A DNA stretch of 64,000 nt from Bog-473 sp963783245 (lineage in GTDB: Bacteria; Actinomycetota; Acidimicrobiia; Acidimicrobiales; RAAP-2): the NCBI GenBank assembly GCA_963783245.1, contig CAWAMS010000007.1, positions 124,001 through 188,000 on the forward strand. The letters are read 5' to 3'. Numbering within the stretch: the stretch's first letter is position 1; every line of letters starts with the position of its first letter. Below are positions 44,593-55,537 of the stretch, piece after piece. A model generated the notes under the pieces. The model was not told where the DNA came from. It ran no database searches and saw nothing but the letters and a program-made list of their open reading frames with translations. The position numbers were made by a program, and so were the translations under genes.

Positions 44593-47500
44593 CGGCGACG
44601 CGGGAACCGCCTTCGGGCGACGCCGCACCGGTGCAGGGTCCGGCCGACTTCGTGCCGTTCGATCTGGCCGGCCCCCTCCCGAGCGGAGTGACGCTCCTCG
44701 AAGCCAGTGCCGGCACGGGAAAGACGTTCGCCATCGCCGCCCTCGTCGCCCGCTACGTCGCCGAGGGGACGCCGCTCGATCGCCTGCTGGTCATCACCTT
44801 CACCCGCATGGCTACGGGGGAGTTGCGAGAGCGGGTCCGGGAGCGTCTCGTCACTGCCGCCGACTGCCTGTCGGACGTTCTCGGGGGAGTTCGGGTCGAT
44901 CCCGCCGACGACGTCCTGCGCGTGCTGGCCGACGCCTCACCGCGATGAGGTCGAACGACGCCGTGACCGGCTGGCGAAGGCGGTCACCGACTTCGACGCC
45001 GCCACCATCGAGACGACGCACGGCTTCTGCCTCCACGTGCTGGTGGGGCTCGGCGTGGCAGGGGACGTCGAGCGCGACGTCAGCTTCGTGGACGACGTCC
45101 GGGATCTGCTCGACGAGGTCGTGGACGATCTCTACGTCCGGCGGTTCTGGTCCCACGACGAGCCGGCCCCGTTCAACCGGGCAGTGGCCGCCGAGATCGG
45201 TCGGGCCGTGCTGGCCAACCCATCAGCAGAGATCCTCCCTCCGTTCAGCCACGAGACCAGTACCGCGGCGATGCGGGGGCGCCTGGCCCGGGCGGTCCGC
45301 GCCGAGATCGAGAGGCGTACCCGTGACGCCGGGCTGATGACCTTCGACGACCTGCTCACGCGGCTCGATCACGCGCTGGCCGACCGCGAGCGAGGTCCGG
45401 CCATCGCAAGGTGGCTACGAGCTCGTTTCGATATCGCCTTGGTCGACGAGTTCCAAGACACGGACCTGGTCCAGTGGGACATCATGCACCGGGCCTTCGG
45501 ATCCGGCGGTTCGACCCTGGTGCTCATCGGTGACCCGAAACAGGCCATCTACGCCTTCCGGGGGGCCGACGTCTTCTCCTACCTCGGCGCCGCTGGAGAA
45601 GCGTCGACAAGAGCCACGCTGGGGACAAACTGGCGCAGCGACCAGGGGCTCATCGACGCCTATGACGCGCTCGTTCTCGGGCGCCCAGCTCGGCCATTCC
45701 GGGATCGGCTACCGCAAGGTCGTCGCGGCCCCTCCGAACGCAGAGGCCCGTCTGATCGGCGCACCAGGGGCGCCGTTGCGCGTGCGGGTCGTAGACCGCG
45801 ACGACGCCGGGTTGACATCGAAGGGCTATGCCCTGCTCAATCCAGCGCGGGCATTGGTGGACCGGGATCTCGCCGTGGAGGTCGTGACGCTCCTCGACTC
45901 GGGCGCGGAGGTGCGCCAGCCCGGCGGATCCTCCGAGAAGGTGGGTCCGGGTGACGTGGCCGTGCTCGTACGCACCAACGGCCAGGCGCTGCGAGTCTCC
46001 GAGGCCCTACGAACCGCCGGCGTCCCGGCGGTGACCAACGGTTCGGGCAGCGTGTTCGGTACGGCACCTGCCGCCGAGTGGCTACGACTGCTCGATGCGC
46101 TGGAGCGACCGACGGCGCGGGACAGGGCGGCTTCGGCGGCCCTGACCGCCTTCATCGGCTGGAGTCCCGAGGAGATCGCCACAACCGGTGCCGCCGATTG
46201 GGAGAACCTGCACTGGTTGCTGCACCGATGGTCGGGCATCCTCCGGCGCCGCGGGGTCGCCGCTCTCTTGGAGCATGTGAGCGCCACCCGGCAGCTGCCC
46301 GCCCGCGTGCTCAGCCGGGCCTCGGGGGAGCGCTTCCTGACCGACCTGCATCACGTGGGCCAACTCCTCCATGCCGAGGCGAAGGCGGAGGGCCTCGGGG
46401 CAACCGCGCTGACGGCGTGGCTCCGCCGTCGGATCAACGAAGCGGGCGACGACGGGGATGACGAGGACCGCAGTCGCCGCCTCGAGTCAGACGCGGAGGC
46501 CGTCCAGGTGCTCACCATCCATCGGAGCAAAGGGCTGGAGTTCCCGATCGTCTTCTGCCCCTTTCTGTGGGACGCATACAGCCCCACGCCGCGGATTCCG
46601 GTCTTTCACGATCCCGACAACAACAACCTGCGGACCATCGACGTGGGCGGGCCGGGGAGCCCGGAGTTCGGCATCCACTGCGACCTGGATCAGCACGAAC
46701 AGCGGGGTGAGGACGTCAGGCTGCTCTATGTCGCCCTCACCCGGGCCCGCCACCAGGCCGTGGTGTGGTGGGCCGGGACCTGGCAGGGAAAGGACTCCCC
46801 GCTGTCGCGTCTGCTGTTCGATCGGGACGAGGAGGGAGTGGTGGCCGCCGTGGGCTCGCCCCCACCGTCTGACGCCGAGGCGATCGCACGATTCGAGGAG
46901 GTCGCTGTCGCCGCGAACGGTCAGGTCAGCGTCGAGCGCGTCTCGCCCAGAATCGGGACGCTGTGGAATGGTCCGGATCGTGACACCCCGGTCCTGTCGG
47001 TGGAGCCGTTCGAGCGGACTCTCGATGAACAGTGGCGGCGCACGTCGTACAGCGGTATCACCGCCGGCGCCCATATCGCCCGGGTCGGCAGCGAGCCCGA
47101 GGAGGACGTGCTCGATGACGAGGCCGTTCTCGGCGCAGGGCTCGTGAGCGAAGCCGGAACCGGGGAAGGGGAGGAGACGTTGCGCGACGTCCCACTGCCG
47201 CTGGCCAACCTGCCCGGCGGCGTGCACATCGGCACGTTCATCCACCGGGTGCTGGAAACCACCGACTTCGCCGCCGTATCGCTGGAGGAAGAGCTGCGCA
47301 CCAGGATCGAATCCGAACTGGCCTGGCGACGGATCGACCTGGGTGACCCTGACACCTGGGTCGCCGGGTTGGTGACGATGATCGAGTCCCCGCTCGGTCC
47401 GCTGGTCGACGACATGGCGCTCAGGGAGTTCGGCCCGGGTGATCGGCTCGACGAGATCGGCTTCGAACTGCCGCTTGTCGGCGGCGACACACCGTCAGGC

Positions 47501-48015
47501 GAGCTGTCCGTGCCCGACATCGCCGAATTGCTCCGGGCTCCACCTGGGTGCCGACGACATCCTCTGCCGCCTATGCCGACCGACTGGCCGACCCCTCGCT
47601 CGACAGGACCCTGCGGGGCTACCTCACGGGCAGCCTCGACCTCGTGTTGCGACTCCCAGGTGATCGCTTCGCCGTCGTCGACTACAAGACCAACTGGCTC
47701 GGCGGTCCTTCGGGGACGGTGGCCAATGCCTGGAACTACCGGCCCTCTGCGTTGACCGCCGAGATGTACCAGGCCCACTACCCGCTCCAGGCCCTCCTGT
47801 ACTCGGTTGCGCTCCACCGCTACCTGCGGTGGCGACTCCCGGCCTATGACGCGACGCGCCAGTTCGCCGGCGTCCTCTACCTATTCGTGCGAGGTATGAG
47901 CAGCCCCCAGTTCCCGAAGGTCGGAAGCCAGCCGTGCGGGGTGTGGGGATGGTGCCCGCCGACAGGGCTGGTCGAAGCGCTCAGCGACCTCTTCGAGCAT
48001 GGCCCGGACCGATGA
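44589..48015 (+). CDS. recB: Exodeoxyribonuclease V beta subunit RecB, three frameshifts
   Basis: About 1141 residues if repaired. Helicase motif I LLEASAGTGKTFAIAALVAR, Ia LVITFTRMATGELRERV, II ALVDEFQDTD, III LVLIGDPKQAIYAFRGAD, V VLTIHRSKGLEFPIVFCPF and VI DVRLLYVALTRARHQAVVW. The C-terminal nuclease domain shows HIGTFIHRVLETTDF and GYLTGSLDLVLRLP followed by RFAVVDYKTNW (catalytic D...DYK). Frames change near 44940, 45690 and 47545, with homology continuous across each. Since recC and recD are intact and the pieces are unchanged, sequencing indels are more likely than loss of function. Confidence 0.88.
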
Positions 48016-49910
48016 CCCTGCTCCCGGTGTTCGATCCCTACGACGTCGCACTGGCCCATCGAGCGGGTGGTGTCCTGCGGGCGTTCAATGAAGCAGGTGT
48101 GCTCCGCGCCGCGGACGTGCACGTCGCGCTCCGTCTCGGAGCCCTCATGGGCACCGATGACGACACCGTGCTGCTCGCCGCCGCCCTGGCTGTGCGCTGC
48201 CCACGGCTGGGGCACGTCTGCGTGGACCTCACCACGATCCGCGCCACCGCCAGCACCGAGACCGAAGATCAGGTGGACCTCGATGCGCTGCCCTGGCCCG
48301 ACGCGGAGGAGTGGCTCCGCCGGCTGCGCGCCAGCCCGCTGGTCGGCGAAGACCGTCCGTTGCGGCTCGAGGGGACCCGGCTCTACCTCGACCGGTACTG
48401 GTCCGCCGAGTGCCAGGTGGCGGCCGATCTGCTCGCCCGGGCGCAGAGGCAGGTGGACGGCGTGGACCCCGCCGTCTTGCGGAGCGGCCTCGACGCACTG
48501 TTCGGTGGGGACGAGGACCCGGATCTCCAGCGCCTCGCGGCGGCGTCCGCCGTCCTGCGCGGCGTGTCGGTCATCGCCGGTGGCCCCGGAACCGGTAAGA
48601 CGACGACGGTCGCCCGCGTCCTGGTGCTCCTGGACCAGCAGGCGACTGCCGCGGGTCGGCGCCCGCCCCTGATCGCCCTGGCCGCGCCGACCGGGAAGGC
48701 GGCGGCCCGGCTGGACGAGGCGGTCAAAGGAGAGGCGGAACGTCTCCCGATCTCTGCGGAGCAAAAGGCGCGGCTCTTCGAACTCCGCGGCCAGACGCTA
48801 CACCGATTGCTGGGCTGGAGCCCGAATCACACCCGGTTCCGCCACCACCGGCTCAATCGGCTCGCCCACGACGTGGTGATCGTCGATGAGACCTCCATGG
48901 TGTCGCTCTCGCTCATGGCCAGCCTCGTCGAGGCCGTGCGCCCGGACGGCCGCCTGATACTCGTCGGTGATCCCGAGCAGCTGGCCTCCGTCGAGGCTGG
49001 TGCGGTCCTCGGCGATCTCGTCGGGCCGGCCACCCAGGGCCTGCACATGCGGGGATCGGCGCAGCGGACACTCGCCGAGGTCACGGGGCAGAAGGTTCAG
49101 GCGAGCGAGCCCCCGGGTGACACCCCGATCGGCGACGGGATCGTCGTCCTCCGGCGGGTCCATCGATTCGGCGGTGCGATCGCTTTGTTGGCCGAGGCGA
49201 TCCGACAGGGCGACGCCGATGCCACCATGCGGCTGCTCGAAGAGGATCGGGCCGACGTGCGCTGGCTCCCCGTCGACATAGCGGCGACGCCTGACTCTCT
49301 CGGCGAGGTGCGAACGGCCGCGGTGACGGCGGCCCGTCGTGTCGTAGAAGCAGGACGCGCCGGTGGGGCGAGCGAGGCCCTCACAGCCCTGTCGTCTTTC
49401 CGGGTGTTGTGCGCCCATCGCCGGGGGCCCGAAGGAGCGACGACCTGGATGGCGAACATCGAGGGTTGGCTGAAGTCGGAGATCGAGGGCTTCGGCGCCG
49501 AGGGGAAGTGGTACGTCGGCCGTCCGCTTCTCGTCACGGCGAACGACTACAGCCTCCGGCTCTACAACGGCGATACGGGAGTGATTGTCGCTGGTCCTGA
49601 GCTTCGTCCCATCGCTGCGTTTGAGCGCGATGGCGAAATTGTGGAGGTCAGCCCGTCTCGCCTCGCCGCAGTCGACACCGTGTACGCCATGACCATCCAC
49701 AAGGCTCAGGGCTCCCAGTTCGACACGGTCGCCGTCCTGCTCCCCGGGCCGAACTCGCGGGTTCTCACAAGGGAACTGCTCTACACCGCCGTCTCGCGTG
49801 GCCAAAACCGGGTGATCCTTGCCGGCACCGAGGCCGCCATCCGTACGGCAGTCTCCAGGCCGATTTCTCGATCCTCGGGTCTACGTCAGCGGCTGTGGAC
49901 TGCGGAGTGA
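48012..49910 (+). CDS. recD: Exodeoxyribonuclease V alpha subunit RecD
   Basis: 632 residues, the fast 5'-3' SF1B helicase of RecBCD. N-terminal domain MTLLPVFDPYDVALAHRAGG. Walker A VSVIAGGPGTGKTTTVARVL (residues about 186-193), LAAPTGKAAARLDEAVKGEA, VVIVDETSMVSLSLMASLVE (Walker B), RLILVGDPEQLASVEAGAVL, and C-terminal YAMTIHKAQGSQFDTVAVLL with LLYTAVSRGQNRVIL. Intact. Start at 48012 overlaps the recB stop (ATGA), confirming the three-gene operon. Confidence 0.93.
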   Translation: MTLLPVFDPYDVALAHRAGGVLRAFNEAGVLRAADVHVALRLGALMGTDDDTVLLAAALAVRCPRLGHVCVDLTTIRATASTETEDQVDLDALPWPDAEEWLRRLRASPLVGEDRPLRLEGTRLYLDRYWSAECQVAADLLARAQRQVDGVDPAVLRSGLDALFGGDEDPDLQRLAAASAVLRGVSVIAGGPGTGKTTTVARVLVLLDQQATAAGRRPPLIALAAPTGKAAARLDEAVKGEAERLPISAEQKARLFELRGQTLHRLLGWSPNHTRFRHHRLNRLAHDVVIVDETSMVSLSLMASLVEAVRPDGRLILVGDPEQLASVEAGAVLGDLVGPATQGLHMRGSAQRTLAEVTGQKVQASEPPGDTPIGDGIVVLRRVHRFGGAIALLAEAIRQGDADATMRLLEEDRADVRWLPVDIAATPDSLGEVRTAAVTAARRVVEAGRAGGASEALTALSSFRVLCAHRRGPEGATTWMANIEGWLKSEIEGFGAEGKWYVGRPLLVTANDYSLRLYNGDTGVIVAGPELRPIAAFERDGEIVEVSPSRLAAVDTVYAMTIHKAQGSQFDTVAVLLPGPNSRVLTRELLYTAVSRGQNRVILAGTEAAIRTAVSRPISRSSGLRQRLWTAE

Positions 49911-49961
49911 ACCACGCTGCGGTGGAACCAGTAGTCGTACGCCGTCAGTGGCGGACACGAA

Positions 49962-49980
49962 AAGCGGAGCTACCCCGCTT
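49962..49980 (-). terminator. Hairpin terminator between convergent recD and nuclease-helicase gene
   Basis: AAGCGG and CCGCTT pair perfectly with a 7-base loop. On the minus strand the stem is followed by TTTT (49958-49961 plus stem end), so it best serves the nuclease-helicase gene ending at 50094; it may also stop recD transcription. Confidence 0.4.
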
Positions 49981-50093
49981 GTGCGGGAATGACTTCCGAC
50001 CTCTGTCAGCATGATCAGGGAGACTGAAGTTGTTCTGTGCAGGTCGCTGGCCTGGCACCCGTCCGAAGTGGTCGTCGGCGGCTTAACCATTAC

Positions 50094-53000
50094 TCATGGT
50101 TCGCAATACTCCACAAACGAACAGAGCGTCGAGATGAGCCGCATTTCCTCGATGGATCGCGCTCGACTGTTTAGCAGGGCCTCGGTGCAGACCAGATAGG
50201 CGAGGCACCGTGCACGGCTCACCGCAACGTTCAGGCGATTTCGTGAGAAGAGGAACTCAGCACTGCGGGGCATGTAGTCGCTGGAGGATGTGGTCATAGT
50301 GAAGAAGACGACAGGGGCTTCCCGACCCTGGAATCTGTCGACCGTCCCAACGGGTACGCCCCTCGTCGAGGCATGCGCGTTCAGGGTTGCACGAAGAAGC
50401 GCGACTTGGTTGTTGTAGGGAGCCACGACCATGAAGTCCTGAGCACTGAGAGGTGCCTCGACCCCGTGCCGGTCTACCCACGGAGTCCCGAGCAGTCGCC
50501 CGATTTCTTCCGCCACTATGTCGGCCTCTTGCAGTGACTCGGTCGAGCAATCGGTGTGGTCGGCGCGGAGCCAACGGAGTCCGGTCCCGAATTCGGTGTT
50601 CTGGAGCGCACAACTCGGATGGCTCCGTAGGCGTCCCTCGTAGATCTGCTCCGAAATGAACCGACAGACGTCCGGGTGCATGCGCCTGGTCTCGGTCAGG
50701 AACACCCCCCGATCGGTCGGGAGCGTCACGTGTGCACCGAGTACATGCTCAAGCACGCTCAACCCGCCGTCTCCTGGGTGGACAGCCTGTGAGACTTGAG
50801 GCAGTTGCAATGGATCCCCGAGTAGCACGACATTCTTGGCTGACATGGAGGCCGAGAGCGCATCCGCCAGCGCCAACTGACCCGCCTCGTCGATGATCAA
50901 TACATCAACCGGGGCGTTCGCCATCTCCTTGCCGGCGAAGAGCCATGTGGTGCCGGCGACGACATTGAACTCGTTTCGAGCGCACCGGGGATTGTCGGTG
51001 ACGTACTTGACACCCGGCAAAGGCGAGTCCGGAACCTTGGAAGGTTTACGAACCGCTCGGAGCTCGGTGCTGTGGCCTTTTTCCTTGAATACAGAAAGAA
51101 TCTCTTCGAGCAAGTTGTCAATTGCAAGGTGGCTCATCGCCGTGATCCCGACGCGGCGGCCGGCTCTCACGAGACTGTGAACGATGTGTGCTCCCCAGAA
51201 GGTCTTGCCGGTGCCCGGTGGGCCCTGAATGGTGAGGTAGCTCCCGTTGAGGGCCTTGGCCCACTCCGTCATTCCAGGGAGGTCGTCCGAGAACACTCCC
51301 GCCGGGGGTCCGCCTTCGGGGGTGAAAGCCGGGAGGTCGCGGCGGAGGAGGGCGATCGAGGACGGATTCGGAGGAGTCGGACTGTTCGGGTCCAGAAGCA
51401 CGCTCGCGGCCAGAGCGGCGAGCGCCGCCGGCTTGGGATCCGGTAATACCCAGTCGTCCAGAGCGACGGCCGACGGTGTCACCCCCAACTCCCGCGCTCG
51501 ATCGTTCCAGCTGAGGAGGAGCTTCTGGTTCGTTTCATCAATCTCGGCCACGGTGGCGTATCCGGTCGGTCCGTCGGGAGTCCCGTAGAGGACGCGTGCC
51601 CCTTTTCCGAAATCCTCGGCAACATCCTGGGCGGGCCAGCTGAAGCGCGCTCCAGGCGTGAGCTCCTTTCCCTTCTTGCTCACCCTCGCTTCGATCGCGA
51701 GGAACTGGAGTCCGCCGATCACCTCCGGGTTGTCAAGCAACGTCGGTGTGTCCAGCACGGTCGCTGCGATCTTCGGAGCGTTGTTCGCCCTACGTTCACG
51801 TACCCAGTAACCGAGCAGGTCCCCTAGGAGATGCTCGGGTGTGCTGGGGCCGAATGCGTGGAGTGCCTCGATCTTGGCGTCGAGCTCCGGCCACCCTTCC
51901 TCCGGCTCGAGACGTGACGCCCGCCACGCCAGATCCGGCGACCGGAGACCGATAAGCCAGTCCCGCAGTGCGAGCGTGGCGCGCACGTCATCCTCGTTGT
52001 ACGCCGCGATCCGCTCCAAAATAGACGGGTTGGGCGTGACCATGTACCGCTCGTATTCGACGACGGCCCCGGAGCCCTGATCTATTTCGTGACCACGCTC
52101 GTATGCGGCGAGGCGTTCCATGGCCTTCAATCCGTAGGATTCAGTTCCGACCTGAACGGCATTTCGAACCACGGGGTAGAGATCGATGAACAACCCCGTG
52201 TCGACAAGCTCGGTAAGTGCTAGCTCCCCGACACCGTGCTCCGATGACAAGTGCTCGAGAGCCGAGCGTTCCGTGTGGTTGTAGTGGTACACGTGCATCT
52301 CGGGATGGGAGACGCGGCGGTTCCGCAAATATTCGATCAGCTCCCCTGTAGCATGTTCCTCCTCGGCGAAATCGTGTGACCAGCGTGCGTCGTACACCCA
52401 GGTGCCACTCGGATCTCGCGATGAAGCCGAACAGGAAGAACAGGCCAGCATCCGGCTTCCAGAACGGGTCGCCCTCGAAGTCCAAGAAGACGTCCCCCCC
52501 GTCGGGCTTCGGAAGCATTTCGAGCCCCCGTCCCCACGTCGGGTCGTCGCTGAAGGGGATCAGTCGGAAAGGGGCCACGGCTTCGGGCATGCTCCGGGCT
52601 CCCACTTGAAGCGTGGCCTGGGTGACCAACTGCTCGAGCCGTTCAGGACGCACCTCGGCCACGGGCTCGGATATTTTGGCAAGCTCCGCCAGGGTCTCGA
52701 CGTCGGAATCCTCGAGCGCCCATCGGTCGGTCTGCCGGATCCCCGCCACGAAGACCAGCGAGTCCTCGTCACGCCATTGGCGGTCGCACTCGCCGGCGAA
52801 CTCACAGAATGGGCAGTGCGCGTTCGGTTCCGGCCGCGTGGGCAGGTCGGGGCCGTCTTCTTCCACCAAACTCTTCAGCTGAAGCCGTAGGCGTCTCCAG
52901 TAAGGGCGGAAGTCCTTCGTGAGCAACGACTCCACCCTCCCGGACCCGAGCCAAAGGTGGAGATGCTCCGGTGCCGCCCCTGTGGCCGCGTGGAGCGCAT

Positions 53001-53457
53001 CGGCATAGAACGAGAGCTGGAGCACGTGCCCTGGTTTCGCCTCCACGCGTGCGAGCTTGGCGTCGAGCGGTTCGTAGGGACAGGCTCCGGGAATTGGTTC
53101 GTCCACCTTCACCAGGAAATCGGCGATGCCGCGCATTCCATCGTGGAGGAAGGGCATCTGGTAGATCACGTCGAACCCGTTCTCCCACGGGGTGCCTACC
53201 CGCTCTACCCAGGCGGTGAACGGCTCTCCCGGATGTCGAGCCGGCACTTCATGGATGGAACGTCCCTCGGCCCGGTATTTCTCCAGACATTCGAGTTCGT
53301 GTTGGTTTCCCTTCTCGAACAAGAGTCGAGCGAACTCGCCAAGGTGGGAGAACTGCACTTCGAGAACTCCGGTTTCGACGCGCTTTTGCAACGTGAGGTA
53401 GTGCTCGCAGTCGAGCCAGGCGGTGATCTTCGAGGGTGTGAGCAGATGCTCGGTCAC
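50094..53457 (-). CDS. TM0106-type RecB-like nuclease fused to Upf1-like helicase, one frameshift
   Basis: About 1120 residues. The N-terminal half is a RecB-family (Cas4-like) nuclease: LLTPSKITAWLDCEHYLTLQ, KGNQHELECLEKYRAEGRSI, PYEPLDAKLARVEAKPGHVL with QLSFYADAL, and a cysteine-bearing CPFCEFAGECDRQWRDEDSL (possible Fe-S or Zn site). An RNase H-like/TM0106 part follows (VFLDFEGDPFW, VYHYNHTERSALEHLSSEHG, YNEDDVRATLALRDWL). The C-terminal SF1 helicase has YLTIQGPPGTGKTFWGAHIV, VDVLIIDEAGQLALADALSA, VVLLGDPLQLPQVSQAVHPG and VGTVDRFQGREAPVVFFTMT. Frame break near 52405. Start GTG at 53457. Presumed DNA repair or defence enzyme; exact role unknown. Confidence 0.83.
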
Positions 53458-53646
53458 CGCTCGCCCCCGGGGTCGGTCAACATTGGTCCAACTCTTGCAC
53501 GTGGCGGTGACATTTTCGGTCGCTGGGCGCCGGAGCGTTCGGTGTCCAACGATCTGGATCGGTTCACGACAACGTAGACGTACCGACCATCTGGCGAAAG
53601 GCATATGCCGTTATTGGCGGCGTCGGGTTGCATCCTCCCGGAGTCC

Positions 53647-54720
53647 TCATGAACTGTCGATTAGCGAGTTGATCCGGGCATTCAATGCAGCCTGATTCGC
53701 AACGTGGATGTAGACCTCCCGGGGAAGATCCACTCCTGATCCCCATGTCAGCCCGCCCTCGCTATTGATGACCGCTGCACCACCCTGACCCAACTCCGAG
53801 AATATTCCCGATGCACCCTGGACGGCGAACAACATCGTGGGCCCGTCCCAGTCGCCGTCACCGGGTGGACCGCAATTGAAGAGCTTCGTATAGACGATGC
53901 GCATCGGGTTCTTCGGCGGCACCGATGTACAGAGGCTTGCGCCGACTTTCGTAGCGATTCCAGTGAGCCCGTCGACCCAGGCCATCGGCGTCGGCCACCC
54001 CTTTGTGCTCACGAGGAACTGGGTAGCGGGAATATCGATCTTCTCGTTGGTAAATGGGGGACCCCCCGTTGGGAAGAGGCCATCTTCGATGACGAGGTTC
54101 TTCACCTTGGCGGCCACGAGCGCCCGTCCCCGCAGCGAACTCCCTTGTCCCGGGCCGGAGCGAAGCAGCCCGGCCAAGTTGGTGTCGCCTCCGATAGCGA
54201 CGACCGTCACACTGTCGTTCGGCGCGGCGGCCAACAGATGGCGGTAGAGGCTGACGGCAGGTTGCGCCTGCGAACTGTTGCGGATGCTGTGAGGGAGCTC
54301 TTCGGCCAAGAGGTCGCTGTAGCCGTGTGCCGCCGTATTGGCGGAGCTGTCGGCCACGGCCCCGACCGGAATCTTGCTATGGCCATACGCCGTATCGATG
54401 GCATCGATCGCGGCGGCAGCCTCGGGGTTCCTCACGTCCGACATGACGCCGAGGATCTGTACCTTGTGCCGTTGCTGTAGGACATTGGCCATTCCGAGAG
54501 CTGTGGCGTCATCCCACCACAGAGAGAGGTCGGTGTCGATGATGATCCGTTGCGGACCGTTACTGGTCGTATTCGTGGATGCCGTTGACATCGCAGGGAA
54601 TCCGAAAAGGGCGGCGGCGAACATCAGCATAAGCAGTGTCGCCATGGCAAGGGAACCGTGGCGCAAGGCCGGATTCGCTCTGTTCGCAGCGGGTGCACTA
54701 CCTGCCAGACCAAGAGCCAT
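53647..54720 (-). CDS. Secreted nucleoside hydrolase-like protein
   Basis: 357 residues. A long N-terminal signal region with core LAMATLLMLMFAAALFGFPA, then the inosine-uridine nucleoside hydrolase domain: RIIIDTDLSLWWDDATALGM (the DTD...DDA Ca2+ and active-site loop near residue 62), VQILGVMSDVRNPEAAAAID, VTVVAIGGDTNLAGLLRSGP and GPTMLFAVQGASGIFSELGQ. Classical enzymes are cytosolic; export suggests scavenging of external nucleosides or a binding role. Start at 54720 with AGGGGGG upstream. Less GC-rich than most neighbours. Confidence 0.8.
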   Translation of the reverse strand: MALGLAGSAPAANRANPALRHGSLAMATLLMLMFAAALFGFPAMSTASTNTTSNGPQRIIIDTDLSLWWDDATALGMANVLQQRHKVQILGVMSDVRNPEAAAAIDAIDTAYGHSKIPVGAVADSSANTAAHGYSDLLAEELPHSIRNSSQAQPAVSLYRHLLAAAPNDSVTVVAIGGDTNLAGLLRSGPGQGSSLRGRALVAAKVKNLVIEDGLFPTGGPPFTNEKIDIPATQFLVSTKGWPTPMAWVDGLTGIATKVGASLCTSVPPKNPMRIVYTKLFNCGPPGDGDWDGPTMLFAVQGASGIFSELGQGGAAVINSEGGLTWGSGVDLPREVYIHVANQAALNARINSLIDSS

Positions 54721-54850
54721 CTGCCCACCCCCCTGTGCTTTTCATTCCCGTGCTTAGCATCTCGGACGGGCACGTCGCATCCCCTCCCCGACAGTACGTG
54801 AAAACGTCGATTCCGGACCTTCATGGCATTCTGTGCTTCATAGTTGCATC

Positions 54851-55042
54851 GTGAAATTGGCCCGTCGCGCAATCGCGGTTCTCGGGTTGATTCTGGTCTT
54901 CGTGCCCGCCATCCGGATAGGGCCGACGGCGGGTGCGGCTCTGGGCAACGGGGTCACGGTTGGCGCAATGCTCACTAGCGCTCTCCACGCCTGGTCCGGC
55001 TTTCCCAGCGCCGTTCTCGCATGGTGGCCGCGCCTCCGATAG
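54851..55042 (+). CDS. Possible short exported peptide or gene remnant
   Basis: GTG-initiated frame of 63 residues: KLARRAIAVLGLILVFVPAI with a positive N-region, hydrophobic core and small residues after it, like a signal peptide, then an alanine/glycine-rich and Trp-containing end. It may be the 5' stub of a decayed exported-protein gene. No good ribosome site. Confidence 0.2.
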   Translation: MKLARRAIAVLGLILVFVPAIRIGPTAGAALGNGVTVGAMLTSALHAWSGFPSAVLAWWPRLR

Positions 55043-55128
55043 TCGGCGCTGTGGCGGTCGAAGACCTCCGTGAGAGGACGTGACGAGTGGTCAAGCTCTG
55101 ACGGACGGGTTCACGCGGAATGTACGGT

Positions 55129-55150
55129 GCGGTTAGTTCCTCCTAACCGC
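55129..55150. terminator. Perfect hairpin GCGGTTAG-TTCCTC-CTAACCGC
   Basis: 8-bp perfect stem with a 6-base loop in the gene-poor region upstream of the tRNA. No T-run on either strand; could be a terminator or part of an untranslated RNA. Confidence 0.35.
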
Positions 55151-55363
55151 GACACTTCCCAATGCGTACGGCGGTACTGGACAACCTCTCCCGTTTCGTG
55201 GTGCCCGCCATCGCTGGACCATCCCGCCTGGTTCCTCTGGCCGCTCTCGCCACCCCGGAACGCACTACCGGTGCCTTGCGAGTGGCGGCAAACCATGGTC
55301 GCCTCCGAGCACACGATTAGGGCGCGCTCCTGTTGCACGGCGCCCACGCGTTTGATGTGTGAG

Positions 55364-55434
55364 AGCGGGCGACGAGAATCGAACTCGCGTTCTCAGCTTG
55401 GGAAGCTGATGTTCTGCCTCTGAACTACGCCCGC
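55364..55434 (-). tRNA. tRNA-Gly (anticodon CCC)
   Basis: 71 bases. On the minus strand: acceptor GCGGGCG pairing with CGCCCGC, discriminator U, D-arm GTTC-AGAGGCA-GAAC, anticodon stem TCAGC/GCTGA with loop TTCCCAA (anticodon CCC), and T-arm GCGAG-TTCGATT-CTCGT. All stems pair. No encoded CCA. The only RNA gene in the window. Confidence 0.95.
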
Positions 55435-55537
55435 GAACGTCCAGCACACTATCGTCTGCGGGGCATCTAGTTCCCAGGTGGCGCTCGCAGTGCCGTCACT
55501 TGTCCGTGTCGACGTTTGAGGTAGGCGAGGAGAGTCT

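Larger units (their letters stand above)
54721..55363. other. Gene-poor region between nucleoside hydrolase and tRNA-Gly
   Basis: 643 bases. Contains one weak short frame with a signal-like start (54851-55042) and a strong hairpin (55129-55150). The stretch 55151-55363 shows no convincing gene on either strand. Confidence 0.5.

Noticed and set aside
55364..55434. tRNA-Gly considered as an integration (att) site
   Set aside because: No direct repeat of its 3' end was noticed in the window and no integrase is present.
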